Origin: Phymorhynchus buccinoides
Taxonomy: Eukaryota; Mollusca; Gastropoda; Neogastropoda; Raphitomidae
Reading direction: 5' to 3'
Length of the DNA stretch: 64,000 bases
Assembly (NCBI GenBank): GCA_017654935.2
Contig: CM065684.1
Location: forward strand, 55,232,781 to 55,296,780
Numbering within the stretch: the first letter of the stretch is position 1; the number at the start of each line of letters is the position of its first letter. Under the pieces are notes generated by a model, which was not told the DNA's origin, made no database searches, and saw only the letters and a program-made list of their open reading frames with translations. Shown here one piece after another: positions 58,501-64,000 of this stretch. The position numbers and the translations under genes were made by a program.

Positions 58501-59631
58501 TAAACAGAACTTAGCTCTGATCCAAACACACATTTGAGTTATCATTTTAATTTAGTGAGTATATTTGATAGATGTACAGTAAACTACATGCATTCACCTT
58601 CAGAACATGTATTTCTTTTTATTATGCCACCTGATCAATTTCACATTTTTTTGGTCTACTATTGGAGCTTGAGACCATTTAAAAAAAAAGAATCTTTCAA
58701 AATCAGGCAAGATCATTAAATGACATTCTGGATTATTATACAAATAACCCAATGCCCAAAAAATATTTTTTTATTTACCTGAGCCATTAAGAGTTTCTGA
58801 TGATCTGGCTATGTGGTCTGAAACAAATGGAGACAAACAAAATGCTCAAAGAAAGTGATTAGGGTAGATTTAATAAAACAACAAAATAATTAAAACAACC
58901 AATCCCAAAGTGAAACATAGCACACTCTCTACCTTAAAAACCTCGTAGTTCTACTGTCTTAACTGATAACAACATGCACCCACATACACACTTACACACA
59001 TGCGCATGCACACATGTATGGCACTCACACACACACACACACACACAGACTGACAGAGTGACACACAAACACACACAGAGTGACACACTCACATACACAC
59101 ACACACATAGTGACATACACGTGTACACATCAGTATCAACAACAAACACTTTCTTTCATACACTCACACAGCAATTTGACTCGTTAAAAAATAAAACTTT
59201 GTCTTACAAAGTTACTTTTAAACAAGCTAAGCATTCAACACGTGAACTTAAACTGACAAAAGAAAAGCAGAGTTACTCATAAAAATACTATTTTATCAGT
59301 TATAACTATACAATTTCTGCAATCATAGGTCTACAAAGAATAGAAATAGAACAGCTCTAGTCAATTAGGGACATTCTCTTATACTATAAGTTATAGTTAT
59401 TGTGATACTGATACAGTGCAAACCATACCATTGTAACACTTGGAACAGAGGCCCAGGGTTTTAGGGGATCTGAAATAAAAATCAGTTGGGTTTTCATCAA
59501 TAACAAAGTCAAAAGGTCTTTTGTTATTATAATGTTAAAGTTTTTATTTTTTATTGTTTTTGGAGGGGAGGGGTAAGGAGGGAGGGGGGTAGTACTCTCA
59601 GTTCTGTAAGAATTGTACATTGTTCATTGTG

Positions 59632-59682
<51 letters not shown>

Positions 59683-59714
59683 TGTGTGTGTGTGTGTGTA
59701 TGTGTGTGTGTGTC

Positions 59715-59784
<70 letters not shown>

Positions 59785-60281
59785 TGCTGTATTGCGGGGT
59801 TAGAATGAGTCTTCCTTTCCCCCTGTCTATCCTGTCTCCCCCTACTACACAACATAAAATTAGACAATGAACGAATTAACAACAGTAATTAAGCACGCAC
59901 AAGCCTCGGTCACAAACTTAATCAAATGAGACAATAATGACAATATCATGACCCATTTTAAAACGTTAAAAGTTTTTATAACACTTCAACTTCAAAACCA
60001 CAAACAACAAGAAATGTATGTTCACTGTAAAATGACACAATTTGTACTTCAAAGCTTCTTCTTCAAACCAACAAATTTCCCTTTCGCTTCGGTCAGCTTG
60101 ATAGGCCTAAACAACGATGCCATTTTGGATGGAAAGGTTGGGCCCGATAACTTAGTCATAAGAAGGGTCCCAGCCAACCTTACAACGATCCGTTAAAACC
60201 GTCTACAGACCCTCTTTTTTCAACTCACCCCCAAAATCCACATGGGCACAAAGGTGGTTCACTGCTACTGGAGTTTTCCAT
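53362..60281 (-). CDS. ZFAND3: AN1/A20-type zinc-finger protein, ZFAND3-like
   Basis: Six coding exons on the minus strand: 60229-60281, 59429-59469, 58779-58817, 56861-57482, 55061-55179 and 53362-53510, total 1023 bases, 340 residues, every phase matching. The N terminus has an A20 finger ([20 protein letters not shown]), then a long Ser/Gly/Pro linker from exon 4, then a C-terminal AN1 finger ([40 protein letters not shown]) and the family tail ([16 protein letters not shown]). Exon spacing and residues match vertebrate ZFAND3, which is shorter (227 residues); the difference is the linker. AN1/A20 proteins are linked to ubiquitin binding and stress responses; the role here is inferred from family. 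The last two acceptors have duplicated copies in the introns. Confidence 0.92.
53486..53818 (-). repeat. 64-bp array, 5 copies of the ZFAND3 exon 6 acceptor
   Basis: Acceptor ATGTTGCAG plus the first ~20 exon bases (GGGGGGTGTTCTGCTCC) start at 53510 (true), 53574, 53638, 53702 and 53766, exactly 64 bases apart. Two variants alternate: TATGGG...GGGAGG and TACGGG...GGGTGG, a 128-base higher-order unit. Confidence 0.94.
53820..54100. repeat. Short diverged repeats, CAAAAACC/GAAGCNACAAG
   Basis: Loose repetition of AAAACCTGAAA, CAAAACTTTTGTTG and ACAAGTT motifs at about 30-base spacing next to the acceptor array. Possibly an older degenerate array. Confidence 0.4.
54480..54965. other. No gene seen; CT-rich stretch 54690-54840
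   Basis: TCTTTCTTTC and CTCTCC tracts on the plus strand. GGCTACTCGCCCAGAGAGCTAG...GGCCAGCCCTGC at 54920-54970 is inverted to GGGCTGGCCAAATCTACTTG at 54454, hinting at a MITE of about 520 bases. Confidence 0.5.
55061..55179 (-). CDS. ZFAND3: ZFAND3 exon 5
   Basis: Acceptor GTTGTCCCAG, codons [20 protein letters not shown] then [19 protein letters not shown], donor GATGTG|GTCAGT. Carries the first four AN1 Cys ligands. Confidence 0.93.
55303..55363 (-). repeat. Diverged second copy of the exon 5 acceptor region
   Basis: CTTGTCCACTGAATCCTCGT...CAACACAACACCACAGCCA parallels 55153-55197 (CCTCATCCACCGAACCCTCG...CAACACCACAGCCA). Its minus translation, [11 protein letters not shown], mirrors [11 protein letters not shown]. 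It is not followed by the rest of the exon. Confidence 0.8.
55380..55530. repeat. Poly-G run and (TG)n
   Basis: About 20 G followed by GAGTGTGTG and a TG run to 55530. Confidence 0.92.
55700..55800 (+). mobile_element. L2/CR1-like LINE 3' tail
   Basis: TTGTAAAGCGCTTTGTGCTT, then GCGTTATATAAGTG and (ATT)n. Confidence 0.7.
55895..56045. mobile_element. MITE fragment, ACTATAAAG family
   Basis: ACACACTATAAAGAGATACT and GGTGTGCGTCTTATAGTC match the family at 38170. Confidence 0.6.
56440..56530 (+). mobile_element. L2/CR1-like LINE 3' tail
   Basis: TACAGCGCTTTGAGCTCCCT, AAAGCGCTTTACAAGTATCC and (ATT)n. Confidence 0.7.
56861..57482 (-). CDS. ZFAND3: ZFAND3 exon 4, long linker exon
   Basis: Acceptor TTCCTTCACCGTGTCATAG, 622 bases, donor AAGAG|GTACAG. 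Encodes a low-complexity linker rich in Ser, Gly, Pro and Glu with a Gly-Ser tract ([14 protein letters not shown]). A neighbouring AG at 57476 would break the phase, so the 57482 start is preferred. Confidence 0.85.
57955..58105. mobile_element. MITE, TTTTCCGGACTATAAGGC family
   Basis: TTTTCCGGACTATAAGGCAA at the left, TGTGCCTTATAGCACACA at the right, with GACTGATAATATAGTCAGAA inside. Confidence 0.7.
58200..58485 (+). repeat. Dispersed repeat family D1, copy 4
   Basis: CCTGGCCATAAGGCCAGT, GGCGGGAGAATGGGCCAAAA and GAAGTTACAAGCACAGAACT match the copy at 4795. Confidence 0.8.
58779..58817 (-). CDS. ZFAND3: ZFAND3 exon 3, 39 bases
   Basis: Acceptor CCATTTGTTTCAG, codons [12 protein letters not shown], donor CTCAG|GTAAAT. 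Only one of its three frames is open, and that one fits both neighbours. Confidence 0.8.
59429..59469 (-). CDS. ZFAND3: ZFAND3 exon 2, 41 bases
   Basis: Acceptor TTTTTATTTCAG, codons [13 protein letters not shown], donor AATG|GTATGG. Supplies the second Cys pair of the A20 finger. Confidence 0.88.
59630..59785. repeat. (TG)n microsatellite
   Basis: About 150 bases of TG with a few TATG and CACTG interruptions. Confidence 0.95.
60229..60281 (-). CDS. ZFAND3: ZFAND3 exon 1 (coding)
   Basis: ATG at 60279-60281, codons [17 protein letters not shown], donor GG|GTGAGT. Supplies the first Cys pair of the A20 finger. The promoter and 5' UTR lie at higher coordinates. Confidence 0.88.
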
Positions 60282-60429
60282 GCACTAACATGGAGGAATT
60301 TTGATGGAACAAGTCCGTACCAACGTCGGTGATTTGTGAAGAATGACAGATTACGGATGATTTTTTTTTTCCTCCCCAGACATGGAAGTGAGGCTTGGAA
60401 CATATCCGGGTTATTGCGAGGTCAGAACA

Positions 60430-60990
60430 AATTTTGCTCATATCATATCATATCATATCAGTTTAGGCTCTGTAGGCTTATGAAGCCTTTTGCCCTCTAG
60501 ATATTTTTCTCAAATATAAATATTTATTTTCCTTTTTCTTTTTGTTTGCCCGTGAATTACTACGGCTATTGTGTATTTGTTTTGGGTTGGGTTGGTGTGT
60601 TTTTTGTGGGGTTTTTTTTTTTTTTTTTTTTTTTTTTATTTCTCCAAATTTGTGGAGTACATAATAGTATTAAATTTTTTGGTCAATAAGATTTTTGAAC
60701 CTATTTAGTGATGATGCATTTACAGTTTCATTAGAAAGATTGTTCCATGCAGTTATTACTCTGTTAGTAAAAAAGTTTTGAGCTGAACGACTGTTATTTA
60801 GTTTTTTTGTTAGTTTAAAATCATGCCCTCGTGTTCTCTCCTCGTCAGTTAAAGTTAGTAAAGTTTTAGTTGTGTTAGGATCATAGAACTTATTAAGAAT
60901 TTTATACACCTCAATCAAATCGCCTCTTAGACGTCTGTATTCCAAACTAGGTATTCCCAAATACTTTAGTCTGTCCTCATAGTCCATATC
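60430..60990 (-). mobile_element. CR1/jockey-like LINE 3' end
   Basis: Minus-strand frame 60670-60987 encodes YEDRLKYLGIPSLEYRRLRG, then FFTNRVITAWNNL and SLNRFKNLI. The 3' UTR contains the AGAGGGCAAAAGGCTTCATA block and an ATATG repeat end at 60430-60460. Confidence 0.85.
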
Positions 60991-61318
60991 TCTGGTTCCA
61001 ATAATTGTTTTCGTAAATCATGACGGTGTCCTACTTTCGATTTCTGTTTTACTCCATAAAGAGATTCAAAACTATCCTCAAGAACAAAGAAACAAAATTT
61101 GGACATCAAAAATACTCTTCTGTTTGTGAAAAGGAAACTGAATTTGGGATATAACACAAAGAACAGCAGTTAATGCAAATTCGTTCAAAAATATCATAGA
61201 CAAGTTTTTTCCAAAACAAAATGTATTCAGTTAATATGCAGATTTAAATGAATAAAACACAGATGCCTTAGTAGTCATCAGTGAATGAAGCCAAACCTAA
61301 CAAAAATCAAAAACATAT

Positions 61319-61382
61319 TTAGAGGGCAAAAGGCTTAACAAAATAGCCTATAGTGCCATTTATGCTATTATGCTGTTATGCT
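61319..61382 (+). mobile_element. LINE 3' tail fragment
   Basis: AGAGGGCAAAAGGCTTAACA then GCCTATAGTGCC and a TGCTATTATGCTG tail, as at 27781. Confidence 0.6.
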
Positions 61383-61473
61383 AACAATGATAAAACATAA
61401 ATGTTATGACTGAATTAAGCCAGTGAAGGAGAACTTGAAAAGCAGAGGGGGTGCAAGGGGGTACAATTCCAGT

Positions 61474-61591
<118 letters not shown>

Positions 61592-61599
61592 ACATACTT

Positions 61600-62840
61600 A
61601 CATACTTAGGGACATATAGCGAAGTGGGAGTTTTACCTCTCACAGAACTGCGAAAAGCTTCTGCTTCAAAATTTGTTTTGAAAAGTTTTTCTCAAAACAG
61701 TTTTTGCTCAGAAGAGGTATGTTTAAAATCTGAAAAGGATTTTGGAAAACGTGCACAGAATATTCTATCCACAAAATCTATTTATTCGTTTTCCTCCGAT
61801 CTTCTAAGAGATACAAAACTAAATAAAAGTAACATCACTAAAAAACCCACATTTTCTCCCATTCCAAAATGGGAGCAATCAAAAGCTGTCTTTGATATTG
61901 ATTACTCTCATTTATCTAAAAATGGTTCTCCCAATATTTTGAGAACGTCTGTGTACACGCACTTAGAAAATACGTACAATCAATATTTAAAAATATCCAC
62001 AGATGGTTCAGTTTTAGAAGATAATAACTCGGGAGCAGCTTTCATTATTCCTAGCTTAAAAGTAGAAAAGTTGTTCTATCTTGGTAAACATTTGTCTATA
62101 TATAGCGCTGAATTATTTGCTATTCTTATGTCCTTGGATTTCCTTTTAAGTTTTCCTATAAATAACAGACACATCTTAATATGTGTTGATTCTAAAGCAG
62201 CAATGTATGCTATTATGTCTCCCAATTCATGTGTCCGACTTGACATGATAATTGAAATTAAACATATAATACACATTATTTCCTTGAAAGGCGGCATTAC
62301 CATTACTTTTTGTTGGGTGCCTTCTCATTGCGGAATATCAGGAAATGAACGGGTAGACCAAGCTGCAAAAAATGCAGCTCAAAATAGTGACGACGCAGTA
62401 TCAATTAATGTTCCTTTAGATCTGACAGAATGTTTCTCAGTATAAACAAAACTTCTCATGAAAATGTCAAAACTGAATTGATGAACTCAGACGTTCAATA
62501 TTATAATAACTGTATTAAATCTAATGTTAGAGATAATGAGAAAATATCACACAAACGTGTTACTTTCTCGTCCAGGGAGATTGAAAGTCTAATCCATAGA
62601 CTACGTTTGAATTCATTTAAAACAAAATACTGTATTAATGTTAAATGCATGTGTGGTGAATCCTTGAGTGTCAGTCATTTACTGATTCATTGTCTATTAG
62701 CAAGAGAACTTCAAGAATTCGTGTATTGATGGTTTTATTGATGGATCAACGCCATTGTCTCTACCCAGTATTCTAAAGAATTATTCTGTTCTTGATTCAG
62801 TTTGTAAATGTTTATTAAGTAGTTCACTTAGTATTTATCT
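61600..62840 (+). mobile_element. I/Nimb-like LINE fragment with RNase H domain
   Basis: The frame to 62445 encodes a ribonuclease H domain: STDGS (first Asp), SAELFAILMSLDFLL (Glu), CVDSKAAMYAI (Asp), WVPSHCGISGNERVDQAAKN (His and final Asp). A second frame (62430-62729) encodes the following tail with a CMCGESLSVSHLLIHC motif. A frameshift separates them, and the reverse transcriptase and endonuclease are absent, so the copy is 5'-truncated and dead. Confidence 0.85.
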
Positions 62841-62939
62841 TTAGCATTGTTCATTTAGCGGTTATATTCTTTAAATGTTTTTTTTTGGGGGTTTTTTTTT
62901 TGGGGGGGAGTATGATTAGGTCTGCGTCACTATCCTATC

Positions 62940-63212
62940 GCTTACTCTGCATGGAACAATTTTCTAATGAAACTGTAAATGCATCCCATCACTAAATAGG
63001 TTCAAAAATCTTATTGACCAAAAATTTAATACTATTATGCACTCCACAAATTTGGAGAAATAAAAAAACAAAACAAAAAACAAATACACAATAGCCGTAG
63101 TAATTCACGGGCAAACAAAAAGAAAAAAGAAAATAAATATTTATATTTGAGAAAAATATCTAGAGGGCAAAAGGCTTCATAAGCCTACAGAGCCTAAACT
63201 GATATGATATGA
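62940..63212 (+). mobile_element. CR1-like LINE 3' end, inverted relative of 60430
   Basis: AATTTTCTAATGAAACTGTA, AAAAATCTTATTGACCAAAA and AGAGGGCAAAAGGCTTCATA are reverse complements of the 60430-60760 copy. It ends with GATATGATATGAATG. Confidence 0.85.
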
Positions 63213-63318
63213 ATGCTTACACACAATTACAGACACACCCACTCACACTCACCACACCAACATCAAACTACAATATATTGTCTGAATCACTTTTAGTGGA
63301 AGGACGCTAAACTGAAGA

Positions 63319-63320
63319 AC

Positions 63321-63361
<41 letters not shown>

Positions 63362-63386
63362 GCACGCACGCACGCACACGCACGCG

Positions 63387-63424
<38 letters not shown>
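63319..63424. repeat. (CA)n/(CG)n microsatellite
   Basis: CA repeat with CGCACGCACGCACG in the middle. Confidence 0.95.
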
Positions 63425-63425
<1 letters not shown>

Positions 63426-63589
63426 GTCATGTGTTAATAATTGCCAATAAACGGCAGGTGGACATTACTGGAAGAAGAAGAAGAAGAAGAAGAAGGTCTC
63501 TCAAGCCTCAAGCTTGATTGTAATTTTTATATGACTGTATTCAGTTGGCACAGCTATAATGGTTTTAGTTGACTATCATTCATAGGCCT

Positions 63590-63960
63590 ACTGGTATTTT
63601 AATTTACTAAGTTTTGGGTCCGGCTTTGTCCAGGAGGTTTTTATAAATTTGTTAGTATCAGGTGCAAGTTTTGTTTGAGCAGGAATTGCGTTCCAATAGT
63701 GTTACTCTGTTACTAAAAAAAAGTCTCTCTTGATGTTAGTTCTAGGCCTACTGTACTTTCATCAGTGATTTCTAGAAATATTTGAGATCTGGAACAAGCA
63801 GTTTTGTTAGTATTGTCAGGATTGTTAAGAATTTTTATAAACATTGATTAGGTCACCACGAAGTCTTCTGTATTTCAAGGATCGTAAATCAAGTTTGCAT
63901 AGCCTGTCACTAGAGTCAAGGTTTTTAGACCGCCCAGGTCAGTGGTTTAATCCCAAGCAA
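63590..63960 (-). mobile_element. CR1/jockey-like LINE 3' fragment
   Basis: Minus-strand translation contains [14 protein letters not shown] and further decayed tail sequence. It has multiple stops. Confidence 0.7.
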
Positions 63961-64000
63961 TCAAAAGATTGCTATATCAGTTATAGCCAAAATAAAAGTT

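Noticed and set aside
60047..60121. Minus-strand mini-[23 protein letters not shown]
   Set aside because: Ends after 24 codons with no donor in frame. It lies in ZFAND3 intron 1, and the true exon 1 is at 60229-60281.

Overview
This is animal nuclear DNA: split genes with GT/AG introns, 5'-truncated LINEs, a tRNA-derived SINE, many short terminal-inverted-repeat (TIR) elements and heavy micro/minisatellite content. There is no operon structure and no bacterial-type coding density. LINE tails, the SINE type and protein similarity suggest a marine invertebrate, probably a mollusc; that taxonomic guess is inference. Most long open frames in the window are translations of repeats. Four genes could be assembled exon by exon, with matching splice phases.

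Layout. (1) 1-5100: satellites, then a dispersed repeat. (2) 5134 to about 19406, plus strand: a gene I do not recognise, with four good exons at 5134-7708 and two tentative 3' exons at 16383 and 19354. Its long intron holds a ~6 kb inverted-repeat-bounded, compositionally odd, apparently non-coding element (9804-15935). (3) 15945-23000: dispersed repeats, MITEs and an L2-like LINE end. (4) 23358-28028, minus strand: SNRPD2 (SmD2), three coding exons. (5) 28838-29470: LINE fragments. (6) 29598-38443, plus strand: FKBP2 (ER FKBP), four coding exons. (7) 38460-53100: mostly MITEs and AT-rich DNA. (8) 53362-60281, minus strand: ZFAND3-like A20/AN1 zinc-finger gene, six coding exons. (9) 60430-64000: LINE fragments, including an RNase H domain.

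The most striking observation is that tandem repeat arrays in this window repeatedly contain pieces of exon plus the adjoining splice site. This is seen at about eight junctions in all four genes. Examples are 21 copies of the FKBP2 exon 2 acceptor (69-bp period), 7 copies of the SNRPD2 exon 2 donor (6 of them in frame), 5 copies of the ZFAND3 last-exon acceptor (64-bp period) and 4 copies of the acceptor of the unnamed gene's exon at 7502. The FKBP2 array unit also contains the end of a TTAA-flanked MITE, so that array probably formed after a transposon landed just upstream of the acceptor. The SNRPD2 array stays in the SmD2 frame through six copies, and every in-frame copy ends in a potential donor of the same phase, so longer SmD2 forms are possible in principle.

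The genes are ordinary housekeeping genes (spliceosome core, ER prolyl isomerase, AN1/A20 zinc finger) and do not form a functional cluster. The interest lies in how repeats and transposons have remodelled their splice junctions.
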